Source: Magnetococcales bacterium (GTDB lineage Bacteria > Pseudomonadota > Alphaproteobacteria > UBA2136). From it: 46,931 bases of DNA. Position numbers and translations under genes: made by a program. Below, piece after piece: positions 1 through 8,485 of the stretch. How positions within the stretch are numbered: position 1 is the stretch's first letter; each line of letters opens with the position of its first letter. A model generated the notes under the pieces. It made no database searches. It was not told the DNA's origin and worked only from the letters and a program-made list of their open reading frames with translations. The DNA is taken from NCBI GenBank assembly GCA_002689455.1, contig NZGE01000040.1, forward strand, positions 1-46,931. The letters are read 5' to 3'.

Positions 1-801
1 AAAAACAATTTTTCCATTTTAAATGCACCAAATGGCACTGCCATTGTAATTGGGAATTTTGATGGTGTTCATAAAGGGCATCAGGCCTTACTTGAAAAAC
101 TGGCACGGGTTTCTAAATCTAAAAGTTTAACGCCTTGTGTTTATACATTTTACCCACACCCTAAAAAGTTTTTTAAACGGTTAGATGCCCCTAAAAAGCT
201 TATGTCACTTGAACAAAAAATTTCAAAACTTGCACTTTTTGGTGCTGAGGTGGTGGTTGTTAAGCCGTTTAACCTTGCGTTATCCAGCTTAACATTTGAA
301 GAATATATCCAGCATTTAAAAAATGACTTGAATGTTAAATGTATTATTGTGGGTGAAGACTTTGTCTTTGGTAAAGGGCGTTCAGGCAATGCGGAAAAAC
401 TGAAAGAACTGGCGCCTGAATATGGTTTTGAAGTTGAAATTATTGAAGATGTAATTGAAAAGAATGGCTTGCGCTATTCTTCCACACAAGTACGTGAAAG
501 GCTTATAGAAGGCAACGTGAAGGATGCAGGTTTAGAGCTGGGCGAACCAGTTACTTATAAAACATACCTTTACGAAGACGATTATTGCAATCTTATAGCG
601 CATTTAAGTGGTTATAGCCCTATAAAAAAGGGTGTTTACTTTGCTAAAGTGCAGTATACTGATGACCCACAAGGCTATGAGCCTGTGGTTGTACCTGTTA
701 CAATAAAAGGGGACAAAGCCTTTATTGCCCCACTGGCTGAAATGCCGGACCTAAAAGAAGGCCGAGTTTATTTAAGTTTAATTGATAATATAGAAAAGTA
801 G
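1..801 (+). CDS. ribF: RibF-type FMN adenylyltransferase, 5' truncated, kinase domain not recognisable
   Basis: The reading frame is open from base 1, so the gene begins upstream of the window. Seen: the nucleotidyltransferase signature IGNFDGVHKGHQ at codons 17-28 (HxGH at H24/H27) and the second family motif YSSTQVRERL near codon 160. Bifunctional RibF proteins normally follow this with about 130 residues of riboflavin kinase carrying a GFPTAN-like motif. Here only about 95 residues follow, and neither that motif nor the kinase's later conserved residues are visible, although the frame is uninterrupted. FAD synthesis from FMN is therefore supported; riboflavin phosphorylation is doubtful. 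The stop lies 12 bases before ileS, as in the common ribF-ileS-lspA order of proteobacteria. Confidence 0.88.
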   Translation, partial: KNNFSILNAPNGTAIVIGNFDGVHKGHQALLEKLARVSKSKSLTPCVYTFYPHPKKFFKRLDAPKKLMSLEQKISKLALFGAEVVVVKPFNLALSSLTFEEYIQHLKNDLNVKCIIVGEDFVFGKGRSGNAEKLKELAPEYGFEVEIIEDVIEKNGLRYSSTQVRERLIEGNVKDAGLELGEPVTYKTYLYEDDYCNLIAHLSGYSPIKKGVYFAKVQYTDDPQGYEPVVVPVTIKGDKAFIAPLAEMPDLKEGRVYLSLIDNIEK

Positions 802-813
802 AATATAAGCGAC

Positions 814-3666
814 ATGTCTGAAAATATCCGCGAAACTTTAAACCTTCCACAAACCGACTTTCCAATGCGTGCTGGCTTGCCAAAATGTGAGCCTGAATGG
901 TTGAAGAACTGGCAGGAAAAAGACCTTTATACTAAACTGCGTGAAAAAAGCGAAAAAGAAGGTCGTGAAAACTTTATTCTACACTGTGGACCTCCATACG
1001 CTAACGGTAACTTGCATATTGGTCATGCTTTAAACTTTGCACTGAAAGACTTTGTGGTGCGCTCTAAGCAAATGATGGGTTACAACTGCTTATATACCCC
1101 AGGGTGGGATTGTCATGGTTTGCCAATTGAATGGAAAATTGAGCAAAACTTCAAAGCCAAAGGCAAAATAAAAGAGGATTTTTCGGTTAAAGAACTGCGT
1201 GACATGTGTCGTGATTTTGCCAAAGAAAATGTGGCTGCACAAATTGAAGACGGTAAACGTTTTGGCGCTATGGCTGACTTTGCAAACCCATACCTTACCA
1301 TGAACCCTAAAAACGAAGCAGGTATTGTAACTGAACTGGGGCGCATGGCTTCAACAGGTTTAGTTTATAAAGGCGCTAAATCTATTATGTGGTCCACGGT
1401 GGAAGAAACTTCACTGGCTGAAGCTGAAGTAGAGTATGCCGATAAAGAGTCCCTTGCTATTTACGTTAAGTTTTTCATAAAAGGCAGTGACGAGGCTATT
1501 GTTATTTGGACAACAACACCATGGACAATGCCAGCCAACAAAGCCATTGCTTACGGGAATGACATTGAATACGTTCTGCTTGAAGCAACAAGCGTGTTTG
1601 AAAAAGCAACTGCCAAAGTGGGCGACAAAGTTTGGGTGTCTAAAAAATTGGTGGAAGACTTTACCAAAATGGTTGGCTTTACTGAATACACAGAACTAAA
1701 ATCTGTAAACGGTAGCTACTTTGAAAACACTGTGGCAACACACCCGTTTTATGGCTACGATGTGCCAGTGCTACCAGGTCACCATGTAACAGAAGATGGT
1801 GGTACAGGTTTTGTGCACACGGCACCATCACACGGTGCTGATGACTTTATCATCGGTCAACAGTTCGGTTTGGATTTACAATGCCATGTGAATGGTGATG
1901 GTTCATACGATGAAACTGTGGGTGATCTGCCAAACACAGGCGTTCAATTACAAGGTATGAATATATGGGATGCTCAGAAAAAAATCATTGATGAAATGAC
2001 AGAAAACGCAACTTTAATGCGTTGGTACAAATTTAAACACAGTTACCCAATTTCATGGCGTTCAAAAGCACCGCTTATTTTCCGCACAACCCCACAGTGG
2101 TTTGTGGCAATGGATAAACCAGCTGATGTGGCGGGTGGTGAAACGGTTCGTGCAAAAGCACTCAGCGAAATTAAACGCATTGGTGAAGCAAAAGGTTGGG
2201 TGCCTGAATATGGTCAGCGCCGTATTACTGCGATGATTGAAAACAAGCCTGACTGGTGTATTTCTCGTCAGCGTGCTTGGGGTGTGCCAATCACCATTAT
2301 GCAGCATAAGCCAACAGGTGAATATACTTTTGAAATGGAAGTGTTTGAACATGTTGCAAGTTTGGTTGCCAAAGACGGTATTGACGTTTGGGAAACACTG
2401 AGCGTTTCAGAGCTATTGCCACAGGGCTACTTAGAGTCTAAAGGCTGGAAAGCCGAAGATATGGTGAAAGAAACCGACATTCTGGATGTTTGGTTTGATT
2501 CAGGCACAACTTACGCCCACGTGGTGGAAGATATGATGGGGCAAACCCTACCAGCTGACCTTTACCTTGAAGGTTCCGACCAACACCGTGGTTGGTTTAA
2601 TTCGTCACTGACTTCTTGTGTGGCAACACATGGTCACGCACCATTTAAACAAGTGCTTACACATGGTTTTGTGGTTGACGGTGAAGGCAAAAAAATGTCG
2701 AAGTCTATCGGTAATGTGGTGACACCTGCCGAGATTGCTAAAAACTATGGTATGGATATTTTGCGCCTTTGGGTCGCAGGTGCCGACTATAACGAAGACG
2801 TGCGCTACAGTGAAGAAATTATGAAAGGTGTGGCCGACAGCTACCGCCGTTTCCGTAACACTTTCCGTTTCTTGCTGGGTAACTTGTACGACTTTAATGA
2901 AGCAGAAAACACAGTGGCTTACAATGATATGCCAGAGCTTGAAAAATGGGTTCTGCATAAATTGCACGGCATGTTAAGCGAAGTGAAAGAAGCTTATAAC
3001 GCATATAAATTCCGTACCGTGTATGAACTTTTACACAACTTCTGTGCGAAAGAACTTTCAAACCTTTATTTCGATATCCGTAAAGACAGCTTGTACTGCG
3101 ACCCACGTGTTGAAACAGAAGAAGGTGCTGCGTTTTACAACCGTCGCCGTTCTTGTCAAACTGTTTTAAATGTTTTGTTAAAAGGTTTAACAACATATTT
3201 AGCACCAATTATGCCATTTACAACCGATGAAGTTTGGAAAGAAGCTTTTGGTAAAGATGCTGAACTGCACCTAGAAGACTTTATGGCACTTGAAAATGCA
3301 TGGTTAAACGCTGAATTAGATGAAAAGTTTGAAGCTGTTTGGAACCTGCGTGATGCTGTAAACCTTAAAATGGAAGAAAAGCGCAGTGAAGGTGTTATCA
3401 AGTCAAACTTAGAAGCAAAGGTTCAACTTGAAAATGCAACCAGTTTTAACCTTGAAACGCTTGCCGATGTTTTAGTTGTTTCAGAGGTTGAAGCGGGTGA
3501 TCTTGCTGTTGAATCGCTTCCACAAAATGAAAGTTACGTAAAATGCTTGCGCTCATGGAAATATGTTCCAAAGGATCAAGCTGTTGAAATTGCAAATGGT
3601 GAATTTGTAACCAAGCGTGACGCTATCGCATTAGAAGCAAATAAAAAAGATGTAAAGGCGGCTTAA
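814..3666 (+). CDS. ileS: Isoleucyl-tRNA synthetase
   Basis: Class Ia aminoacyl-tRNA synthetase, 950 residues, charging tRNA-Ile in the cytoplasm. Seen: the HIGH motif at residues 68-71 (in PYANGNLHIGHALN), the editing-domain motif WTTTPWTMPANKA near residue 230, and the KMSKS loop at 627-631. Length matches bacterial IleRS. One oddity: the C-terminal zinc knuckle, normally two Cys pairs, is reduced to one cysteine (KCLRSW), and the tail is Lys/Ala-rich. Only one base separates its stop from lspA, so the two are almost certainly co-transcribed. No clear Shine-Dalgarno precedes the ATG. Confidence 0.98.
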   Translation: MSENIRETLNLPQTDFPMRAGLPKCEPEWLKNWQEKDLYTKLREKSEKEGRENFILHCGPPYANGNLHIGHALNFALKDFVVRSKQMMGYNCLYTPGWDCHGLPIEWKIEQNFKAKGKIKEDFSVKELRDMCRDFAKENVAAQIEDGKRFGAMADFANPYLTMNPKNEAGIVTELGRMASTGLVYKGAKSIMWSTVEETSLAEAEVEYADKESLAIYVKFFIKGSDEAIVIWTTTPWTMPANKAIAYGNDIEYVLLEATSVFEKATAKVGDKVWVSKKLVEDFTKMVGFTEYTELKSVNGSYFENTVATHPFYGYDVPVLPGHHVTEDGGTGFVHTAPSHGADDFIIGQQFGLDLQCHVNGDGSYDETVGDLPNTGVQLQGMNIWDAQKKIIDEMTENATLMRWYKFKHSYPISWRSKAPLIFRTTPQWFVAMDKPADVAGGETVRAKALSEIKRIGEAKGWVPEYGQRRITAMIENKPDWCISRQRAWGVPITIMQHKPTGEYTFEMEVFEHVASLVAKDGIDVWETLSVSELLPQGYLESKGWKAEDMVKETDILDVWFDSGTTYAHVVEDMMGQTLPADLYLEGSDQHRGWFNSSLTSCVATHGHAPFKQVLTHGFVVDGEGKKMSKSIGNVVTPAEIAKNYGMDILRLWVAGADYNEDVRYSEEIMKGVADSYRRFRNTFRFLLGNLYDFNEAENTVAYNDMPELEKWVLHKLHGMLSEVKEAYNAYKFRTVYELLHNFCAKELSNLYFDIRKDSLYCDPRVETEEGAAFYNRRRSCQTVLNVLLKGLTTYLAPIMPFTTDEVWKEAFGKDAELHLEDFMALENAWLNAELDEKFEAVWNLRDAVNLKMEEKRSEGVIKSNLEAKVQLENATSFNLETLADVLVVSEVEAGDLAVESLPQNESYVKCLRSWKYVPKDQAVEIANGEFVTKRDAIALEANKKDVKAA

Positions 3667-3667
3667 T

Positions 3668-4198
3668 ATGGCATGTAAAATAAAAGGTTATATCGCACTT
3701 AGGTGGTTTGGTTTGGCAGTTGCAGCCTTTTGGGTGGTGCTAGACCAAATTACAAAACAAATGGCTTTAGAAAATTTAACACCTGTGCCTCAAAGCGTGA
3801 TTGATGGTTTTTTTAACCTGCGCTTGGCTTTTAACCCAGGTGTATCGTTTAGTATGCTCACCGACATGAACATTCAAAACATGCCTGAAATTTTAGGCTT
3901 GTTCGCCTTTGTGGTGGCTGTGGTGATTATTCACTACCTTGGTAAACACAAAGAACGTATGAGCTATATTTTAGGTTTAGCTTTTATTTTAGGCGGCGCT
4001 GTTGGCAATGGGATTGACCGGTTTATGCACGGTGCCGTGGTAGACTTTTTAGACTTTTATTATGCAAACTGGCATTGGCCAACATTTAACGTGGCAGATA
4101 TTGCTATTAGTTTGGGTGTTGTTATAATGCTTTATGACGCTTATGTGGAAAGCAATGACACAGAAGAATTGGAAATTGACAAAGGGGAAGACAAATAA
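3668..4198 (+). CDS. lspA: Prolipoprotein signal peptidase (SPase II)
   Basis: Inner-membrane aspartyl protease that cleaves lipoprotein signal peptides after diacylglyceryl transfer. The 176 residues form about four membrane helices. The two catalytic-Asp motifs are present: GNGIDR and FNVADIAIS, with NPGVSF and VVDFLDFY around them. The ATG begins one base after the ileS stop, so translation is probably coupled. The next gene encodes a lipoprotein that would be a substrate. The acidic C-terminal tail after the last helix is slightly longer than usual. Confidence 0.96.
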   Translation: MACKIKGYIALRWFGLAVAAFWVVLDQITKQMALENLTPVPQSVIDGFFNLRLAFNPGVSFSMLTDMNIQNMPEILGLFAFVVAVVIIHYLGKHKERMSYILGLAFILGGAVGNGIDRFMHGAVVDFLDFYYANWHWPTFNVADIAISLGVVIMLYDAYVESNDTEELEIDKGEDK

Positions 4199-4199
4199 C

Positions 4200-4649
4200 A
4201 TGAAAAAAACAATGGCTTTACTATTGGTTGCCACAGCATTAACAGGCTGTATTTCTGGAAAAAAAGGACCAGACGAAACAGTTGTGCTTGAAAACATGCC
4301 TTTAACACTTCCGCCAAACTTTGAACTACGTCCACCACGTAAAGCTGAACCTGTTGCACTGACACGTGGCCGTAAAGAAGCAAAGAAACTGATTTTAGGT
4401 GCTGAAACAGAAACAAAGCCTGAAGCAAAAGTTGAAACTTCTGATTCATGGCTGATTGAAAAAGCAGGTGGGGACACACGCAACAAGTCAATCCGTGAAA
4501 TTATGGCCGAAGAAGCTGATGTTTCTGCAGAAGAAAAAGCACAAGAAAAAGGTTTCTTTTCTAGCATGTTTAATAAAGAAGAAAACCAAGACCCAACTTT
4601 AGAAGAACTTGCTGAAATGACACGTAAAGAAAAAGAAGCGTCTCAGTAA
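4200..4649 (+). CDS. DUF3035-type lipoprotein
   Basis: Small lipoprotein of 149 residues. The chosen ATG lies two bases after the lspA stop, behind the ribosome-binding sequence AAAGGGGAAG; an earlier in-frame ATG inside lspA would bury the signal peptide. Seen: MKKTMALLLVATALTGC with a lipobox (LTGC), then the LPPNFELRPPRK stretch typical of the alphaproteobacterial DUF3035 family, then an acidic, charged, probably helical C-terminus. The family has no established function that I know of. Its place between lspA and two M16 peptidases is a recurring alphaproteobacterial arrangement and suggests an envelope role. Confidence 0.85.
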   Translation: MKKTMALLLVATALTGCISGKKGPDETVVLENMPLTLPPNFELRPPRKAEPVALTRGRKEAKKLILGAETETKPEAKVETSDSWLIEKAGGDTRNKSIREIMAEEADVSAEEKAQEKGFFSSMFNKEENQDPTLEELAEMTRKEKEASQ

Positions 4650-4684
4650 TTTTATAAACAACTTAATACATAAAAAGAAAAAGA

Positions 4685-6028
4685 ATGTTTAAAAAATTCA
4701 CTTTATTCACACTTGCCCTCATGCCACTTTCAGCATGGGGGTTAGACTTTGAAAACTTCAAACTTGAAAACGGTTTAGATGTTTACGTTATTGAAGATCA
4801 CCGCACGCCCGTTGTTGTGAACTTTGTCTGGTACAAAGCAGGCGCAGGTGACGAAGAAGAGGGAAAAACGGGTTTAGCGCACATGCTAGAGCATCTGATG
4901 TTTAAAGGGACCGAAAACATTCCGCCACAAGAATTTTCAAAAATTGTGGCACGCCACGGCGGTAAAGACAATGCCTTTACATCGTACGACTATACGGCTT
5001 ATTTCCAAAAGGTTGCCAAAGAAAACCTGCCTAAAATGATGGAAATTGAAGCCGAACGAATGACAGGTTTAACGTTTACCGATCAAGAATTTCAGCCAGA
5101 GCGTGATGTTATTTTAGAAGAGCGTCGTTGGCGTATTGATAGCAAACCTCAAAATAAATTTTTTGAGGAATTTGCACACTATAGTTTACCAAACCACCCT
5201 TATGGTCGCCCTGTCATTGGTTGGGAAAAAGATATTAAAAATTATACATATGAAATGAACCACGATTGGTACAAAAAATGGTATCAGCCAAGCAATGCGA
5301 TTTTGATTTTAATTGGCGATATTACAACGGCTGAAGCAAAGCCATTGGTTGAAAAAACATATGGCCAAGTGCCTTCCACGCAAAAAATTGAACATGAACC
5401 TTGGACTGTTGAACCATTGTTTAAAGAAGCAAAACGCTTTAAGAAAATTGATCAAGATGTAAACCTGCCTTTCTTTGTGCGTTCATACCGTACAACCAGT
5501 TTGTTTAAAGGTATGGCTGGAACGGAACCTTCAACAGAAGATGTTTTACCATTGGATGTGCTTTCCCAAATTTTAGGTGGTGGTGCAAGCAGTTACCTTT
5601 ATGAAGCCTTGGTGAAGGATATGAAGCTTGCCGATTCTGTCAGTGTGGACTACAGCCCTGTAGCACGTGGCGAAACCACTTTTGATTTTATGATTCAACC
5701 GAAAGAAGGCGTTAAGCTTTCAGAACTTGAAAAAGCGTTTGATGAAAAGCTTGAAGAATTTGTTGAAAGTGACATTTCAAAAGAGGACATTCAACGCGCG
5801 GTGACCAAATTAAAGTCATTAGATGTTTACGGACGTGATGATCCTTTTGCAGCAGCTTATGGCCTTGGAAAATTTTTAGTGGCAGGGGGTGAAGCGAAAG
5901 ACTTTGACAATTGGCTTACGGACATTGAAAAAGTGACCAAGGATGACCTTTTACGTGTGTTTAAAAAGTACATGGTATTAAAACAGTCCACCACGGGTCT
6001 GCTGGTACCTGATGCTAAGTTTTTATAA
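4685..6028 (+). CDS. Zinc-dependent M16 peptidase, catalytic member
   Basis: Exported metallopeptidase of the M16 (pitrilysin/processing peptidase-like) family, 447 residues. Seen: an N-terminal signal peptide of about 19 residues; the inverted zinc motif HMLEH at residues 66-70 (ligands H66 and H70, catalytic E69) and the third ligand E146 in VILEER, 76 residues after H70. The C-terminal half carries the second M16 domain (LGGGASSYLYEALV). It pairs with the downstream non-catalytic M16 protein, as bacterial two-chain M16 enzymes do. The natural substrate is unknown. A hairpin terminator at 6151 separates the two genes. Confidence 0.95.
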   Translation: MFKKFTLFTLALMPLSAWGLDFENFKLENGLDVYVIEDHRTPVVVNFVWYKAGAGDEEEGKTGLAHMLEHLMFKGTENIPPQEFSKIVARHGGKDNAFTSYDYTAYFQKVAKENLPKMMEIEAERMTGLTFTDQEFQPERDVILEERRWRIDSKPQNKFFEEFAHYSLPNHPYGRPVIGWEKDIKNYTYEMNHDWYKKWYQPSNAILILIGDITTAEAKPLVEKTYGQVPSTQKIEHEPWTVEPLFKEAKRFKKIDQDVNLPFFVRSYRTTSLFKGMAGTEPSTEDVLPLDVLSQILGGGASSYLYEALVKDMKLADSVSVDYSPVARGETTFDFMIQPKEGVKLSELEKAFDEKLEEFVESDISKEDIQRAVTKLKSLDVYGRDDPFAAAYGLGKFLVAGGEAKDFDNWLTDIEKVTKDDLLRVFKKYMVLKQSTTGLLVPDAKFL

Positions 6029-6150
6029 TTTTTAAAAAAGTTTAAAAAATAAACTAGACTTATCAGTTTATTTGTTGTACTACTGCCAACCCATTTGTTT
6101 TTTAATTTGTTGAAGTCATTTTTTAAACAAGTGGATTCCCTAAACTTGTA

Positions 6151-6186
6151 AGGTAGGTGTTCCCCTAAGCACCTGCCTTTTTTTTA
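6151..6186 (+). terminator. Intrinsic terminator after first M16 gene
   Basis: AGGTAGGTG and CACCTGCCT form a 9-bp stem (one G-U pair) over a loop of about ten bases, followed by a run of eight or more T. It lies about 120 bases after the M16 stop and before a possible promoter for the next gene. Confidence 0.8.
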
Positions 6187-6210
6187 TGGCATTAAAGCGA
6201 TGAAGTTACC

Positions 6211-6239
6211 TTTATTAATTGGTTAAAATTGCGTATGAT
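6211..6239 (+). promoter_or_regulatory. Putative sigma70-type promoter for second M16 gene
   Basis: TTTATT, a 17-base spacer and TATGAT (five of six matches to the -10 consensus). Transcription would start near 6246, upstream of the ATG at 6279 but downstream of the earlier in-frame start at 6219, which supports the later start. Confidence 0.4.
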
Positions 6240-6278
6240 GTTCTGCGTAATTTTAATAAAAATGATAAGAGAAATAAC

Positions 6279-7568
6279 ATGCGTTTTTTATTCTTGGCTT
6301 TAACTTTTTTAATTGTAAATACAGCACAGGCTGTTGATATTCAGGAAGTTGTGACCCCTAAACTTGGTATTAAAGCATGGCTTGTGGAAAGCCACACTTT
6401 GCCCATGGTGAATGTGAATATAAGCTTTAAGGCTGGCAGTGTTTTTGATATGGAAGATAAAAACGGCATTGCCTCTTTAACGGCTTCCCTTTTGTCGGAA
6501 GGTTCAGGCGATATGGACGCTGCCACTTTTACCAAAGAAGTTGAAAAGTTGGGCGGTTTGTTTTCAACTAGCGCTGGGCAGTTAAGCAGTACAATTTCAA
6601 TGCGTATGTTATCGGAAAATAAAGAAAAATCTTTTGCGCTTATTGGTCAAGCCATTACAAATCCACGTTTTGACGCTGAAGACTTTGAACGTGTAAAAGA
6701 CGCAAAAATAACATCCATCCAAGTGGCAAGCCAAAATTCAAGCCATGTTGCACATAAGTTATTAAAAGAACATTTGTATGAAAACCATCCTTACGGGCAC
6801 CCAGCGGGCGGTACAGAATCTTCCTTGCAAAATTTATCACGCTTTGATGTGAAAAGGTTTTACGACCGAAACTATCACTTGAAAAATATGGTTGTCAGCG
6901 TTGTGGGTGATATTCAAGCAGCGGAACTTGCAACGTACTTAGATGAGATTTTTTCTGGCTTTAAAGAAGGTGAAGTGGAAAATGAATTTCCAACTCAAAC
7001 GCCAGATGTAACACCTGTTGTGGTTAAACAAGAAATGAATGTGCCGCAAAGCACTGTTTATTTAGCGCATAAGGGGATCACACGTGAAAACCCAGATTAT
7101 TACGCAGCTTATTTTATGAACTACATTTTAGGTGGTGGTGGTTTTAACTCTCGCTTGATGGAAGAAATTCGTGAAAAGCGTGGCCTTGCTTACGGTGTTT
7201 ATAGCTATTTTGAACCGATGCCTGGTGGCGGTAGCTTTATTGCCAGCGTAAGCACGAAAAATGCAGATGCACCCACTTCTATTCGCCTGATTAAAGAAGA
7301 AATGGAGCGTTTAAAGCAAGGTGTTTCTGATGCAGAATATGAAGGCGCTATGTCTTATTTAAAAGGTTCATTCCCACTGCGTTTAGATTCTAGCAGTAAA
7401 GTTTTAGGTTACTTAAACACCATGCAACTTGAAAACCTTGGGATGGATTACTTAGATATGTGGACAACACGCATTGGCAAAGTAACAAAAGAAGACGTTA
7501 AACGCATGGCGAATAAATATTTGCACCCAGAAAACCTAATGACCGTTGTGGTGGGTGGCGCTGAGTAA
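6279..7568 (+). CDS. M16 peptidase-like protein, non-catalytic partner
   Basis: Exported M16-family protein of 429 residues from the ATG at 6279, which opens a clean signal peptide (MRFLFLALTFLIVNTAQA). An upstream in-frame ATG at 6219 would place 20 hydrophilic residues ahead of it. The HxxEH zinc motif is absent: the equivalent stretch reads GIASLTASLLSEGSG. The C-terminal domain keeps GGGFNSRLMEEIREKRGLAY, typical of the substrate-gripping subunit. It probably forms a heterodimer with the catalytic M16 protein upstream. The stop overlaps the next start (TAATG). Confidence 0.92.
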   Translation: MRFLFLALTFLIVNTAQAVDIQEVVTPKLGIKAWLVESHTLPMVNVNISFKAGSVFDMEDKNGIASLTASLLSEGSGDMDAATFTKEVEKLGGLFSTSAGQLSSTISMRMLSENKEKSFALIGQAITNPRFDAEDFERVKDAKITSIQVASQNSSHVAHKLLKEHLYENHPYGHPAGGTESSLQNLSRFDVKRFYDRNYHLKNMVVSVVGDIQAAELATYLDEIFSGFKEGEVENEFPTQTPDVTPVVVKQEMNVPQSTVYLAHKGITRENPDYYAAYFMNYILGGGGFNSRLMEEIREKRGLAYGVYSYFEPMPGGGSFIASVSTKNADAPTSIRLIKEEMERLKQGVSDAEYEGAMSYLKGSFPLRLDSSSKVLGYLNTMQLENLGMDYLDMWTTRIGKVTKEDVKRMANKYLHPENLMTVVVGGAE

Positions 7569-8485
7569 TGACTACGTCACATGTGAATGTTGTTAATGTT
7601 ATATTAATGCTATTGTCTTTGGCATTGGCGTACATTTTACCTTTTCATGTGTTTGTACTTTCTTATGCTATATTAGGGCCTCTTCACTATTTAACTCAAA
7701 TTCCTTGGATGCATAAAAGACAATATTTTATTCAAAATGAAAAGTTATGGAGATGGATTGCAGGTTTTATGGTTTTATCCACTATTTTGCTGATGTTTTC
7801 ATTTGGTTATATACACATTGCCATCCCATTTTGTGTGGCGATTGGTGCTGTGTTAAGCCAAGGATTTAAGTCGTTTGTTTTTTGGATAGTAGCGTCTCTA
7901 TTCATTTTAATGTGCATGTTAAGCTTAAATGTTCAAATTGCCGCTTGGATTGGTTTGTTTTTACCAACGCTTATTCATGTTTCTTTGTTTACGTTACTTT
8001 TCATATTATTTGGGTCTTTAAAGTCAAATGATACATGGGGCTATATATCATGTATCGTTTATGTTATTTGCGTTTCTTTATGCTTCATGCTGGAACCTGA
8101 ATATTCAGCTCAAGTTCCTGATTATGTAACAGTTGGGCAGGAAAATTTCAGTAAGATTATTCGTGAGATTCAAAACATTTTAGGTTGGTCACAATCCAGC
8201 CTTTCAAAGGTTATGTTTCTGCTTTCTTTTACATATACTTACCATTATTTAAACTGGTTCTCAAAAGTAAATATTTTAAAATGGAATGAGGTTTCAAATA
8301 AAACGTGGGTGTTCATAATTTCAATTTATATAATTGCTTTATCTGTTTATTTTTATGACTTTTATTTAGGTTTGAAATTTATGCTCTTTTTAAGCATATT
8401 GCATGTCTTGCTTGAATTTCCTTTAAATGTATTTGTGATAAAATCACTTATTAAACACCCATGGTTTAGAAAGAGTGTCTCATGA
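7568..8485 (+). CDS. Polytopic membrane protein with conserved-looking histidines, function unknown
   Basis: A 305-residue integral membrane protein with about eight to nine helices. Histidines sit at or near helix ends in GPLHYLTQ, PTLIHVSLF, YTYHYLNWFSK and SILHVLLEFPLN. That pattern resembles membrane metal enzymes such as the Brp/Blh carotene dioxygenase or desaturase-like families, but I cannot assign it to either. It overlaps the M16 stop by one base and the xseA start by four (ATGA), so it is embedded in a translationally coupled operon. Its AT-rich hydrophobic codon content differs from its neighbours, which may only reflect membrane composition. Confidence 0.8.
   Translation: MTTSHVNVVNVILMLLSLALAYILPFHVFVLSYAILGPLHYLTQIPWMHKRQYFIQNEKLWRWIAGFMVLSTILLMFSFGYIHIAIPFCVAIGAVLSQGFKSFVFWIVASLFILMCMLSLNVQIAAWIGLFLPTLIHVSLFTLLFILFGSLKSNDTWGYISCIVYVICVSLCFMLEPEYSAQVPDYVTVGQENFSKIIREIQNILGWSQSSLSKVMFLLSFTYTYHYLNWFSKVNILKWNEVSNKTWVFIISIYIIALSVYFYDFYLGLKFMLFLSILHVLLEFPLNVFVIKSLIKHPWFRKSVS

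Noticed and set aside
2605-3208. Overlapping minus-strand frames of 104 and 120 codons inside ileS
   Set aside because: They are antisense shadows: no ribosome-binding sites and composition dictated by the ileS codons.
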